The notes under the pieces: generated by a model
The model's database searches: none
What the model saw: only the letters and a program-made list of their open reading frames with translations
Told to the model about the DNA's origin: nothing
Made by a program: the position numbers and the translations under genes
Shown: positions 40,254-49,675 of the stretch, in pieces
Numbering within the stretch: the first letter of the stretch is position 1
Layout of the letters: the number at the start of each line of letters is the position of its first letter
Origin: a beta proteobacterium AAP51
Lineage (GTDB): Bacteria; Pseudomonadota; Gammaproteobacteria; Burkholderiales; Burkholderiaceae_C
Direction: 5' to 3'
Length of the DNA: 64,000 bases
Assembly: GCA_001295905.1 (NCBI GenBank)
Contig: LJHT01000096.1
Location: 1-64,000, forward strand

Positions 40254-41600
40254 ATGAGCCGCACGCCCTCGCCGGCCCCGCCCGCCCGCAGCGCCGCCGT
40301 GCCCGAAGGCCGCACGCGCCGCCTGCTGCACTTCGGCCGCGCCATGGGCGAGATGGTCGCCGGGGCGGCCGCCGAAGGCGTGGCCCGCCTGGCCCGCGGC
40401 GAACGACCGGGCCTGGACCAGCTGCTGCTGGCGCCCGACAACGCGCGCCGGCTGGCAGGGCGCTTGTCAGAGATGCGCGGCGCCGTGATGAAGGTGGGCC
40501 AGCTGCTGTCGATGGACGGCCAGGGCGTGCTGCCGCCGCACTTCGCCGAACTGCTGGGCGGCCTGCGCGACCAGGCGCACGTGATGCCCGCCACCCAGCT
40601 GGCCGAGGTGCTGGAGCGTGAGTACGGCAGCGACTGGCACCGCCGCTTCAGGCGCCTGAGCTTCGAGCCCGTGGCCGCCGCCTCCATCGGCCAGGTGCAC
40701 CGCGCCGAGACGCACGACGGCCGCGTGCTGGCGCTGAAGATCCAGTACCCCGGCGTGCGCCGCAGCATCGCCAGCGACATGGCCAACCTGGCCCTGCTGG
40801 CGCGCACGCCGGGCCTGGTGCCCGCCGGCCTGGACCCCGGCGCCGTGCCGGCCCTGCTGGCGCGGGTGCAGGCGCAGCTGGAGCACGAAACCGACTACCG
40901 CGCCGAGGCCCTGGCCGCGCAGACCTACCGCGAACGCCTGGGGGCAGACCCCGTGCTGTACGTGCCCGGCGTGGTGGCCGAGCACTGCACCGACCACATC
41001 ATCGCCACCGAATTTGCGCCCGGCATCCCGGTCGACCGCCTCGCCCGCGACGGCACGCCGCAGGCCCAGCGCGACCACGTGGCCGCCGCGCTCAGCCGCC
41101 TGGCGGTGCACGAGTTCTTCCGCATGCGCCTGGTGCAAACCGACCCCAACTTCGGCAACTACCTCTACGACCCCGCCAGCGGCCGCATCGCGCTGGTGGA
41201 CTTCGGCGCCACCGAGCCCGTGCGCCCCGAGCGCGTGGAACAGCTGCGCGAGCTGGGCCGCGCGCTGCGCGCCGACGACGTGCCGCGGTTGGAAGCCGCT
41301 GCCCAGGCGGCGGGCTTCACGGCCGCCGAAGACCCGCCGGCGCAGACCGCCGGCGTCATCGGCCTGATGCGCCTGGCCGGCGAGCCGCTGCGCCACCAGG
41401 GCCCCTACGACTTCGGCGCCTCCACGCTGTTCGCGCGCAGCTTCGATGAAGGCCGGGCGCAGTTCTTCGGCGCCGGTTACGCGCGCACGCCGCCGCCCGA
41501 CCTGCTGTTCCTGCAACGCAAGTTCGCCGGCAGCTTCATGCTGTGCGCGCGGCTGCGGGCGCGCTTCGACATCGCCCAGGTGTTCGGCATCGAGCTCTGA
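40254..41600 (+). CDS. ABC1/UbiB-family atypical kinase
   Basis: A 448-residue protein-kinase-like protein of the ABC1 (ADCK/UbiB) family, linked in other organisms to ubiquinone biosynthesis and lipid homeostasis. The family KxGQ motif is present (MKVGQLLSMD near residue 81), as are the Ala-rich nucleotide loop (AAASIGQVH), LALKIQYPGV with the invariant Lys, DPNFGNYLYD and LVDFGAT (metal-binding). UbiB's C-terminal membrane helices are absent, so it is not E. coli-type UbiB; it resembles the shorter ABC1 paralogues. The start at ATG 40254 is preferred over TTG 40245. It lies 95 bp after the patatin-like gene on the same strand. Confidence 0.88.
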   Translation: MSRTPSPAPPARSAAVPEGRTRRLLHFGRAMGEMVAGAAAEGVARLARGERPGLDQLLLAPDNARRLAGRLSEMRGAVMKVGQLLSMDGQGVLPPHFAELLGGLRDQAHVMPATQLAEVLEREYGSDWHRRFRRLSFEPVAAASIGQVHRAETHDGRVLALKIQYPGVRRSIASDMANLALLARTPGLVPAGLDPGAVPALLARVQAQLEHETDYRAEALAAQTYRERLGADPVLYVPGVVAEHCTDHIIATEFAPGIPVDRLARDGTPQAQRDHVAAALSRLAVHEFFRMRLVQTDPNFGNYLYDPASGRIALVDFGATEPVRPERVEQLRELGRALRADDVPRLEAAAQAAGFTAAEDPPAQTAGVIGLMRLAGEPLRHQGPYDFGASTLFARSFDEGRAQFFGAGYARTPPPDLLFLQRKFAGSFMLCARLRARFDIAQVFGIEL

Positions 41601-41787
41601 AGACCGGCCGCGCTAGCGGCTGAAGGCCGAAGCCGGGTGCGCCGACCGCCCCGCGCTGGTGCGTCGGCCAGCACCTCGCCAAGGCGGCACAGTTTTTTTC
41701 GGTCGCCCTGTATTTCGCAGCGCCGCTTGCACTCTGTACGAACTGTTGCGGCTGCGCGGCGACGCTTCGCCCTGTTTCCGCGCACCA

Positions 41788-41808
41788 TGCTTTCCAAAAC
41801 AGAAAGCA
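41788..41808 (+). other. Hairpin in the leader of the di-heme cytochrome gene
   Basis: TGCTTTC-CAAAACA-GAAAGCA is a perfect 7-bp stem with a 7-base loop, 32 bp before the ATG at 41841, in the otherwise GC-rich 240-bp gap after the ABC1 gene. There is no T-tract after it, so a 5'-leader structure or an operator is more likely than a terminator. A T7 run at 41692-41698 further upstream lacks a convincing stem and is the only other notable element. Confidence 0.45.
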
Positions 41809-41840
41809 GGGCCGTACGAGGGGCCTCACAGGGAGCAAAC

Positions 41841-42944
41841 ATGAACCAGGAGCGGAGTTCTTTCCCGTTGCGCACCGTGGCTGCGCGACCCTTGGGCATC
41901 GCGGTGACTGCGCTGCTGTTGCTGGCGGGGTGCGCCGTGCAGGCGCCTGAAGCCACAACTTCGGCCACAACTTCGGCCGCCCCCGACCCCGCAGCCTTGC
42001 GCGCCCGCGTGGCGCCGCTGCTGGGCGTGGTGCAGCCCGTGACCGCCGCCGAGGTGGCCGCCCCACGCGCCGTGCTGGGCCGCGCGCTGTTCTGGGACAC
42101 CCGCCTTTCGCTCGACGGCAAGACCGCCTGCGCCAGCTGCCACGCCGCCAGCGACCACAGCTCGGACTCGCGCCGCTTCTCCATCAACGCGCGCGGGCTG
42201 CCCACCACCATGCAGTCGCAGCCGGTGTTCATGTCCATGGACCAGGTGGCGCTGCGCTGGTATGGCGACCGCACCGACGGCGCTCACCAGGCCGAACGTT
42301 CCATCACCGGCTCGATGGGCCTGGGCTCGGCCGCCGAGATGGTGCCGCTGCTGCGCCGCATGGGGTACGAAGCGGCTTTCGCGCAGGCCTTCGGCAGCGC
42401 CGGCGGCGACCCCGTCACCGCCCGCAACTACGCGCTGGCCCTGCAGGACTACCAGCGCACGCTGCGCAACCCGGCACCCATCGACGCCTTCCTGCAGGGC
42501 GACGACCGCGCGCTCTCGGCGCAGCAGCGCTCGGGCCTGCAGAAGTTCGTCGCCACCGGCTGCACGGCCTGCCATGGCGGCCCGTTGCTGGGCGGGCAGT
42601 CGCTGCAGAAGTTCGGCCTCACCAAAGACTACTGGCTGGCCACTGGCTCGAACCCGCCCGACCTGGGCCGATTCAACGCCACCAAGAAGGAAGAAGACCG
42701 CTACGTCTTCCGCGTGCCCATGCTGCGCAACGTGGAGAAGACGGCGCCCTATTTCCACGATGGCAGCGTGACCACGCTGCCCCAGGCGGTGCGCGTGATG
42801 GCCGAGGTGCAGCTGGGCCGCCAGCTGCCCGAGGCCGATGTGGCCGACATCGTGGCCTTTCTGAGCGCGCTCACGGGCCCGATACCGGCGCACTACGCGC
42901 CTCCCGTCTTTCCCGCGGCACAGGTTGCGGGCGCCCGGCCATGA
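41841..42944 (+). CDS. Di-heme cytochrome c peroxidase/MauG-family lipoprotein
   Basis: A 367-residue lipoprotein: signal with lipobox LLAGC near residue 30, a short Ala/Thr linker, then a di-heme domain with two CXXCH sites (CASCH and CTACH). The segment KTACASCHAASDHSSDSRRF and the C-terminal RVPMLRNVEKTAPYFHDGS are typical of the CcpA/MauG superfamily. Members reduce hydrogen peroxide or carry out oxidations through high-valent haem. It overlaps the next gene, a periplasmic binding protein, by ATGA, so the two act together. Which reaction it performs cannot be told. Confidence 0.88.
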   Translation: MNQERSSFPLRTVAARPLGIAVTALLLLAGCAVQAPEATTSATTSAAPDPAALRARVAPLLGVVQPVTAAEVAAPRAVLGRALFWDTRLSLDGKTACASCHAASDHSSDSRRFSINARGLPTTMQSQPVFMSMDQVALRWYGDRTDGAHQAERSITGSMGLGSAAEMVPLLRRMGYEAAFAQAFGSAGGDPVTARNYALALQDYQRTLRNPAPIDAFLQGDDRALSAQQRSGLQKFVATGCTACHGGPLLGGQSLQKFGLTKDYWLATGSNPPDLGRFNATKKEEDRYVFRVPMLRNVEKTAPYFHDGSVTTLPQAVRVMAEVQLGRQLPEADVADIVAFLSALTGPIPAHYAPPVFPAAQVAGARP

Positions 42945-44107
42945 AGGCCGCCGGCAATCCCATGGTGGGCAGCACCGCTGCGGCCGGCTTGCTGAACCGG
43001 CGCCAGCTGGCAGCCCTGCCCCTGGCGCTGGCCGGCCTGCGCGCTGGCGCCCAGGGCAATGCACCGCTGCGCGTGGGCCAGAGCGCCGGCTTCACGGGCG
43101 GGCAGGCCGAGTACTCGGCCGATGTGAACGCCGGCCTGAAGGCGGCCCTGGGCGCGGCCAATGCCGCAGGGGGCATAGGCGGCCGGCCCGTGGTGCTGCT
43201 GACGGCCGATGACGCCGGCCGCCGCGACGCCGTGGTGGCCAACACGCGCAAGCTCGTCGAGCAAGACCAGGTGCTGGCGATGGTGGGGCACACCAGCGGC
43301 GCCGGGGTCGAGGCCAGCCTGTCCTTCATCGACAGCGCGCGCGTGCCGGTGCTGGGCCCGGCCACGGGCAACATGGGCATCCGCGAAGCCGCCAGCCCGC
43401 ACCTCTTCCACACCCGCGCCGGTTACGACCGCGAGATGCAGGCCATCATCAACTACGCAGCGCTGCTGGGTTACCGGCGCATCGCGCTGGCCTACCTGGG
43501 TGATGTGGGCCCGGCCAACCTGCGCGCCATGACGCAGGCCCTGGGCCGGCACCAGCTGGAGCCGGTGGCCGTGGTGGGCCTGGACCGCAACGCCACCGAT
43601 TTCACCGAACCCAGCCGCGCGCTGCAGCGTGGCAACCCGCAGCTGGTGGTGTTCATCAGCAACGCCAAGCCGGTGGTGGGCATCGTGAAGGCCATGCGCA
43701 GCAACGGCTACAAGGGGCAGTTCGCCACCAGTTCGTTCGCGGGTTCACGCGTGGTGCCCGACCTGGGGCGCGATGCAGCCGGGCTCATCCTCATCCAGGT
43801 GCTGCCGCGGCCGCAAAAGGACTACCTGCGCTTCCACCGTGCCTTCCATGCCGACCTCGGCGCACATGCCAAGGGCGTGCGCCCGAACTACACGGTGCTG
43901 GAAGGTTATGTGGCAGGCCGCGTGCTGCTGGAAGGCATGCGGCGCGCCGGCCCCGACCAGACCCGCAGCGACCTGCTGCGCGCCCTGGCGGGACTGGGCG
44001 AGATCGACTTCGGCGGCTACCGCGTGCGCTACAGCCGCGAAACGCGCGAAGGCTCGCGCTTCGTGGAGCTGGGCGTGGTGGCGGACGACGGCCGCATCGT
44101 TTTCTAG
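42941..44107 (+). CDS. Periplasmic binding protein of the branched-chain amino acid type
   Basis: A 388-residue type-I periplasmic binding protein (LivJ-like fold): VGQSAGFTGGQAEYSADVNA, a DDAGRRDAVVANTRKLVEQD segment and LGPATGNMGIRE in the first lobe. The N-terminus has a twin-arginine-like signal (LLNRRQLAALPLALAGLRAG), so Tat export is possible. No permease or ATPase gene of its family lies nearby. It is translationally coupled to the di-heme cytochrome gene. Such orphan binding proteins can deliver small molecules to sensors or enzymes, so a transport role is not assured. Confidence 0.85.
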   Translation: MKAAGNPMVGSTAAAGLLNRRQLAALPLALAGLRAGAQGNAPLRVGQSAGFTGGQAEYSADVNAGLKAALGAANAAGGIGGRPVVLLTADDAGRRDAVVANTRKLVEQDQVLAMVGHTSGAGVEASLSFIDSARVPVLGPATGNMGIREAASPHLFHTRAGYDREMQAIINYAALLGYRRIALAYLGDVGPANLRAMTQALGRHQLEPVAVVGLDRNATDFTEPSRALQRGNPQLVVFISNAKPVVGIVKAMRSNGYKGQFATSSFAGSRVVPDLGRDAAGLILIQVLPRPQKDYLRFHRAFHADLGAHAKGVRPNYTVLEGYVAGRVLLEGMRRAGPDQTRSDLLRALAGLGEIDFGGYRVRYSRETREGSRFVELGVVADDGRIVF

Positions 44108-44215
44108 CCGTCTGCGCGGCACACATCGGCAGCCGCGCCGGGGCGGCACAGGCCACCGGCCGCCGGCTGGCGTCGCCTGGCGCACAGACCAGCCCTGGCC
44201 GGCCACCCATGCTGG

Positions 44216-45742
44216 ATGCCTGCCGTCTGCTTTCGTGCCGCCGGCTGCACGAAAGCCGCCTTGCCCACACCGCGCCCTGCTGCCCGCCGCCCTGCCCTGA
44301 CCAGGCTGTTGAGCCTGGCCTTGCTGCTGCCCTTGGGGGCCTGCACCGGCCTGGGCGAAGCGGCCCCTGAAGACTTGCGCGCCCTGGGCGGGCCGGCGCC
44401 TGCATCATGGCAGGCAGCGCAGGCGGCCGGCGCCGGCGCGGCCACCCCCACCGACCTGGCCGCCTGGTGGGCGCGCTTCGACGACGCCGCACTCAGCCGC
44501 TGGGCGCAGCGTGCGCAGCAAGGCAGCCCGCGTGCGCTGGCGGCCGAGGCCGCCTGGCGCCAGGCGGTGGCGCAGAGCCAGGCCGCGGCGGCGGGGCTGG
44601 CGCCCACGCTGGGCTTCAGTGCCTCGGCCACGCGCAACACCCGCGGCCTGCAAGGCGACGGCACCGAGGAACGCCTGCAGACCGCGCTGGAAGCCCGCTG
44701 GGTGCCCGATGTCTTCGGCGCCGCCGGCAGTGCGCTGGCGGCTGCCCAGGCCCAGCAGCAGGCCAGCCTGGCGCGCTGGGGCGACGTGCAGGTCCAGCTG
44801 GCCGGCGAGGCGGCGCTGGCCTACATCGACCTGCGTGCGCAGCAGCTGCGCCTGGTGCTGGCGCAAGACACGCTGGCCAGCCAGCAGCAAACGCTGCAGA
44901 TCACCGGCTGGCGGCAGCAGGCCGGGCTGGTGAGCAGCCTGGAGCTGGCGCAGGCGCGCGCCGCCGTGGCGCAGAACCAGGCCCTGCTGCCGGCGCTGCA
45001 AGCCGCCATCGCGCAGAGCCGGCACACGCTGGCCCTGCTGGCCGGGCTGCCGCCGGCCGCCGGCAGCGATGCCGAAGACGAGCGCGGCCCACCCACCCTG
45101 CCTACCCTGCCTACTGCGGCAGAAGACCTGGTGCTGCACATCCCCGCGCAGGCCTTGCGCCAGCGCGCCGATGTGCGCGCCGCCGAACACGAGGTGGCCG
45201 CGGCCCTGGCCCGCGTGGGCGAGGCCCAGGCGCAGCGCTGGCCCAGCTTCGCACTGGCCGGCTCCATCGGCCTGAGTGCCTTGACGCTAGGCGCGCTGGG
45301 CGACGGCGCCTCGGCGCTCAGCACCCTGCTGGCCAGCGTGAGCCTGCCGCTGTTCGATGGCGGCGCGCGCCGCGCCGGGGTGCAGGTGCAGCAGGCCGCG
45401 CTGCAGCAGGCGCAGGCCCAGTACCGCAGCACCGTACTGGGCGCACTGAAAGAGGTGGAAGACGTGCTGGTGGCGCTGCAGGGCGAGCGTGTGCGCCTGG
45501 TGGCACTGCGCAGCGCCGCAGCCGCGGCAGCCCAGGCCGCGGCGCTGGCCGGCCAGCGCTACCGCAGCGGCCTGGCCGACTTCCAGACCGTGCTGGAAAC
45601 CCAGCGCACCACCTTCAGCGCGCAAGAGGCCGTGCTCAACACCCGCGCCGACGAAGCCCGCCGCCACGTACAGCTGTACCGCGCGCTGGGCGGCGGCTGG
45701 CGCGAAGCACCTGCACTCACGGCCCAGGCGGGCGTGCGATGA
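44216..45742 (+). CDS. TolC-like outer-membrane efflux lipoprotein (NodT family)
   Basis: A 508-residue outer-membrane channel subunit with a lipoprotein signal (LSLALLLPLGAC, Cys near residue 43). Two structurally repeated halves of long Ala/Gln-rich helices follow, including ARAAVAQNQALLPALQAAIA and YRSGLADFQTVLETQRTTFS, typical of the tunnel helices. It opens a four-gene operon with adaptor, ATPase and permease (ATGA overlap with the adaptor), so it completes a type I-like tripartite exporter. The ATG at 44216 leaves a long Arg/Pro-rich n-region; a later start is possible. Confidence 0.88.
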   Translation: MPAVCFRAAGCTKAALPTPRPAARRPALTRLLSLALLLPLGACTGLGEAAPEDLRALGGPAPASWQAAQAAGAGAATPTDLAAWWARFDDAALSRWAQRAQQGSPRALAAEAAWRQAVAQSQAAAAGLAPTLGFSASATRNTRGLQGDGTEERLQTALEARWVPDVFGAAGSALAAAQAQQQASLARWGDVQVQLAGEAALAYIDLRAQQLRLVLAQDTLASQQQTLQITGWRQQAGLVSSLELAQARAAVAQNQALLPALQAAIAQSRHTLALLAGLPPAAGSDAEDERGPPTLPTLPTAAEDLVLHIPAQALRQRADVRAAEHEVAAALARVGEAQAQRWPSFALAGSIGLSALTLGALGDGASALSTLLASVSLPLFDGGARRAGVQVQQAALQQAQAQYRSTVLGALKEVEDVLVALQGERVRLVALRSAAAAAAQAAALAGQRYRSGLADFQTVLETQRTTFSAQEAVLNTRADEARRHVQLYRALGGGWREAPALTAQAGVR

Positions 45743-47075
45743 GCGCCGGCCTGCCCGAAAAGCCCAGCGACAAAGCGCCCGAAGACCTCACGGCCCTGCT
45801 GGGCGCCGACACCACCCCGCCCTGGTACCGCCGCCCGCTGTGGTGGGGGGCGCTGGGCGCCGTGCTGCTGCTGGCGGCCGGCGCGGCCTGGTGGTGGACG
45901 CAGCGTGCCGCCCAGGCCGCCACGCGCTACACCACGCAGCCGGTGACGCGGGGCGACCTCACGCTCAGCGTCACCGCCAACGGCACGGTGCAGCCCACGC
46001 GCTCGGTGAACATCGGCAGTGAACTTTCAGGCACGGTGCTGCGCGTGAACGTCGACGTCAACGACCGCATCAAGAAGGGCCAGGTGCTGCTGGTGCTGGA
46101 CACCGCCAAGCTGCGCGACCAGATCCTGCGTTCGCAGGCCGGCCTGGCCGGCGCGCGCAGCCAGCTGCTGCAGGCCGTGGCCACGGTGGCCGAGGCCCGC
46201 GCCACGCAGGCGCGGCTGGAAATGGTGGCGCAGCTCTCGGGCGGCCAGGTGCCCTCTTTGGCCGAGCTGGACGGCGCACGCGCCGCGCTGGCCCGCGCGC
46301 GGGCCGGTGAAGGCAGCGCGCAGGCCGGCGTGAACGACGCGCTGGCGGCTTTGTCCACCGACCAGATCAACCTCTCCAAGGCCTCCATCACGGCGCCTTC
46401 CGATGGCGTGGTGCTCACGCGCACGGTCGACCCCGGCAACGCCGTGGCCGCTTCGCTGCAGGCGGTGACGCTGTTCACCGTGGCCGAAGACCTGGCCCGC
46501 CTGCGCCTGTGGGTGTACGTGGACGAAGCCGACGTGGGCGTGGTGCAGCCCGGGCAGGCCGCCAGCTTCACCGTCAGCGCCTACCCAACGCGCAGCTTTC
46601 CGGCGCGCATCACGCGCGTGGGGCTGGGCTCGACCATCACCGACAACGTGGTCACCTACCTCACCTGGCTGGACGTGGACAACACCGACCTCAGCCTGCG
46701 CCCGGGCATGACGGCCACCGCCACCATCGTGGCCACCGAGCGCAAGGGCGTGCTGCGCGTGCCCAATGCCGCGCTGCGCTACACGCCCACCGCCGCCGTG
46801 GCCGATGCACGGCAGGGCATCGCCGGCGGTGTGGCGCTGGGGCCGCCGAAGTCCGAACGCCAGCGCCAGGGCGCGGCCGACAACGCCAGCACCGCCAACG
46901 CGCGCCAGGTGTGGGTGCTGCCCGTCGGGGCCGACGGCCAGCCCGAGGCCAGCGCCGTGCCCGTGGCCGTGGCCGTCACGCCCGGCATCAGCGACGGCCG
47001 TTTCACCGAGATCACCGCCGGTGCGCTGCGCGAAGGCATGCGCGTGGTCACCGCGCAGGCCACGGGCCCGGCCCC

Positions 47076-47079
<4 letters not shown>
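45739..47079 (+). CDS. MacA-like periplasmic adaptor protein
   Basis: A 446-residue membrane-anchored adaptor: ~35 cytoplasmic residues, one membrane segment (WWGALGAVLLLAAGAAWWWT), then lipoyl halves RSVNIGSELSGTVLRVNVDV and ASITAPSDGVVLTRTVDPGN on either side of a helical hairpin. A beta-barrel and a long C-terminal part follow. It overlaps the outer-membrane gene (ATGA) and the ATPase gene (TTGA). The macA/macB-type system exports macrolides, peptides or siderophores in other bacteria; the substrate here is unknown. Confidence 0.88.
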
Positions 47080-47819
<740 letters not shown>

Positions 47820-47839
47820 ACCGGCGTTCGAAGACCGCC

Positions 47840-49051
47840 ATGCTCTTCAGCGTCTTCATGCTCGCGCTGCGCTCGGTGCGGCGCAACCTGCTGCGGTCTT
47901 TCCTCACCATCCTGGGCATCGTCATCGGCGTCAGTGCCGTCATCACCATGGTGACGCTGGGCAACGGCGCCACGGCGGCCATCGAAGAGAAGATCAGCAG
48001 CCTGGGCACCAACCTGCTGATGGTGAGCCCGGGCCAGCGCATCGGCGGCGGCGGTGGCGGCGGCGTGCCGCAGTTCACCGAGGCCGACGCCGAGGCCGTG
48101 GCGGCGCAGATCGGCGGCGTGGCCGAGGTGGCGCCGCAAAGCCGCGCCAGCGCCACCGTGGTGGCCAACGGCCGCAACTGGGCCACCAGCGTCAGCGGCA
48201 GCACCAACGCCTGGTTCAGCACCGGCAACTGGGCCCTGGCCAGCGGCCGCCTCTTCACGCCCGAAGAACAGGGCGCGGGTGCGGCCGTGTGCATCGTCGG
48301 CGAGACGGTGCGGCGCGAGCTGTGGGGCGGCAGCGCCGGCACCACGGGCCTGGGCGAACAGCTGCGCATGCGCCAGTTCTCCTGCCAGGTGGTGGGCGTG
48401 CTGGCGCCCAAGGGCCAGGGCGGCATGGGCGACCAGGACGACGCCGTCATCGTGCCGCTGCACACGCTGCAGCGCCGCGTGACGGGCAGCAGCCGCGTGA
48501 ACTTCCTGATGGTCTCGATGGCCGAAGGCGCCGACAGCACGCCGCTGAAGGCCAGCCTGCGGCAGCTGCTGCGCGAACGGCGCAAGCTGGCCGAAGGCGA
48601 CGACGACAACTTCAACATCTTCGACACCCAGCAACTGGCCGACACCCTCAGCAGCACCATGGGCGTGCTGACCGACCTGCTGGGCGCGGTGGCCGCCGTC
48701 AGCCTGCTGGTGGGCGGCATCGGCATCATGAACATCATGCTGGTGAGCGTGACCGAGCGCACGCGCGAGATCGGCCTGCGCCTGGCCGTGGGCGCGGTGG
48801 AGCGCGAGGTGCTGCTGCAGTTCCTCATTGAGGCCGTGGTGCTTTCGGCCCTGGGCGGGCTGGTGGGCGTGATGCTGGCCACCGGGGCCTCCTGGGCCGG
48901 GGCGCGGTTGATGGACGTGCCCTATGTCTTCGACCCCTTCATCAACGGCGTGGCGCTGGTGTTCTCGGCCGCCATCGGCGTGGTGTTCGGCTACTTTCCC
49001 GCGCGCCGCGCGGCGCAGATGGACCCCATCGTGGCGCTGCGCCACGAGTGA
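47840..49051 (+). CDS. MacB-like ABC exporter permease (FtsX domain)
   Basis: A 403-residue permease with the MacB topology: TM1 (RSFLTILGIVIGVSAVITMV), a ~230-residue periplasmic domain with a Gly-rich run, then three C-terminal membrane segments including GGIGIMNIMLVSVTERTREI, the FtsX signature, and a YFPARRAAQMDPIVALR coupling end. It lacks the N-terminal ATPase domain, which is supplied by the gene before it. Last gene of the four-gene exporter operon. Confidence 0.9.
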   Translation: MLFSVFMLALRSVRRNLLRSFLTILGIVIGVSAVITMVTLGNGATAAIEEKISSLGTNLLMVSPGQRIGGGGGGGVPQFTEADAEAVAAQIGGVAEVAPQSRASATVVANGRNWATSVSGSTNAWFSTGNWALASGRLFTPEEQGAGAAVCIVGETVRRELWGGSAGTTGLGEQLRMRQFSCQVVGVLAPKGQGGMGDQDDAVIVPLHTLQRRVTGSSRVNFLMVSMAEGADSTPLKASLRQLLRERRKLAEGDDDNFNIFDTQQLADTLSSTMGVLTDLLGAVAAVSLLVGGIGIMNIMLVSVTERTREIGLRLAVGAVEREVLLQFLIEAVVLSALGGLVGVMLATGASWAGARLMDVPYVFDPFINGVALVFSAAIGVVFGYFPARRAAQMDPIVALRHE

Positions 49052-49052
49052 A

Positions 49053-49078
49053 ACGGCCGCCATCGGTTCGGCCGCGCA
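49053..49078 (+). promoter_or_regulatory. Copy 1 of a 26-bp conserved upstream element (PRC-barrel gene)
   Basis: The element has the form ACGGmCGCCAyCG followed directly by rTTCGGCCsCGCA, and matches a second copy at 55949-55974 at 22 of 26 positions in the same orientation. It ends 104 bp before the PRC-barrel ATG. A small palindrome CACCTAAGGTG lies at 49098-49108, between the element and the gene. No known regulator motif is recognised. Confidence 0.5.
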
Positions 49079-49182
49079 CCGACGGCCGCGGCGCTGCCAC
49101 CTAAGGTGCAAAGCGTGCCGGCTCGGCCTGCCAGGCTGTGCCAGCCGCTCCCCCCACCGCTCACACCCACCAAGGAACTTCC

Positions 49183-49605
49183 ATGGACACCAACGAAGCC
49201 ACCCGCGACACCTTCGGCCGCTATGCAGACGGCACCGACGGCCCCGGCCCTGCCCTGATGGGCGCCCACACCCTGCTGGGCAACGACGTCTACAACCAGG
49301 ACAACGAAGACCTGGGCGACATCAAGGAGTTCATGATCGACATGGCCACCGGCCGCGTGGCCTATGCCGTGCTGTCCTTCGGCGGGCTGATGGGCATGGG
49401 CAACAAGCTCTTCGCCGTGCCCTGGGCCGCACTGACGCTGGACACCGTCAACAAGCGCTTCAAGCTGAACGTGCTGAAAGAGACCCTGAAGGACGCCCCG
49501 GGCTTCGACAAGGACCACTGGCCTTCGATGTCCGACGAAACCTGGGCCATCGGCGTGCACAAGTTCTACGGCACGCCTTATTCGGCGTCGCGCTCAACGC
49601 CGTAA
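49183..49605 (+). CDS. PRC-barrel domain protein
   Basis: A 140-residue soluble protein. Residues about 25-105 form a PRC-barrel (LGNDVYNQDNEDLGDIKEFM, then VAYAVLSFGGLMGMGNKLFA, VPWAALTLD), followed by an FDKDHWPSM tail. PRC-barrels occur in photosynthetic reaction-centre H subunits and RimM, and as small stress proteins in betaproteobacteria. The sequence gives no catalytic site. AAGGA precedes ATG 49183. It has its own upstream element shared with the second P-type ATPase region and is followed by a triple-hairpin convergent gap. Confidence 0.83.
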   Translation: MDTNEATRDTFGRYADGTDGPGPALMGAHTLLGNDVYNQDNEDLGDIKEFMIDMATGRVAYAVLSFGGLMGMGNKLFAVPWAALTLDTVNKRFKLNVLKETLKDAPGFDKDHWPSMSDETWAIGVHKFYGTPYSASRSTP

Positions 49606-49610
49606 TCGAT

Positions 49611-49663
49611 GCGGCATTCAAAGCCGCATTGAAGGCCGCACTTCAAGCGGCATTCAGAGCCGC
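49611..49663. other. Three consecutive hairpins in the PRC-barrel/arcC convergent gap
   Basis: GCGGCATTCAAAGCCGC (49611-49627) and GCGGCATTCAGAGCCGC (49647-49663) are near-identical 5-bp-stem hairpins. Between them TTGAAG-GCCGCA-CTTCAA (49629-49646) forms a third. Together they fill most of the 70-bp gap between convergent genes. No T-tract follows on either strand. They may act as a bidirectional transcription barrier or an RNA end-stabiliser. Confidence 0.6.
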
Positions 49664-49675
49664 AAGGCCCACCAC

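Noticed and set aside
44216-45742. TolC-like gene as partner of the RND pump at 33012-37307.
   Set aside because: It overlaps the MacA-like adaptor by ATGA and heads the ABC exporter operon, so its primary partner is that system.
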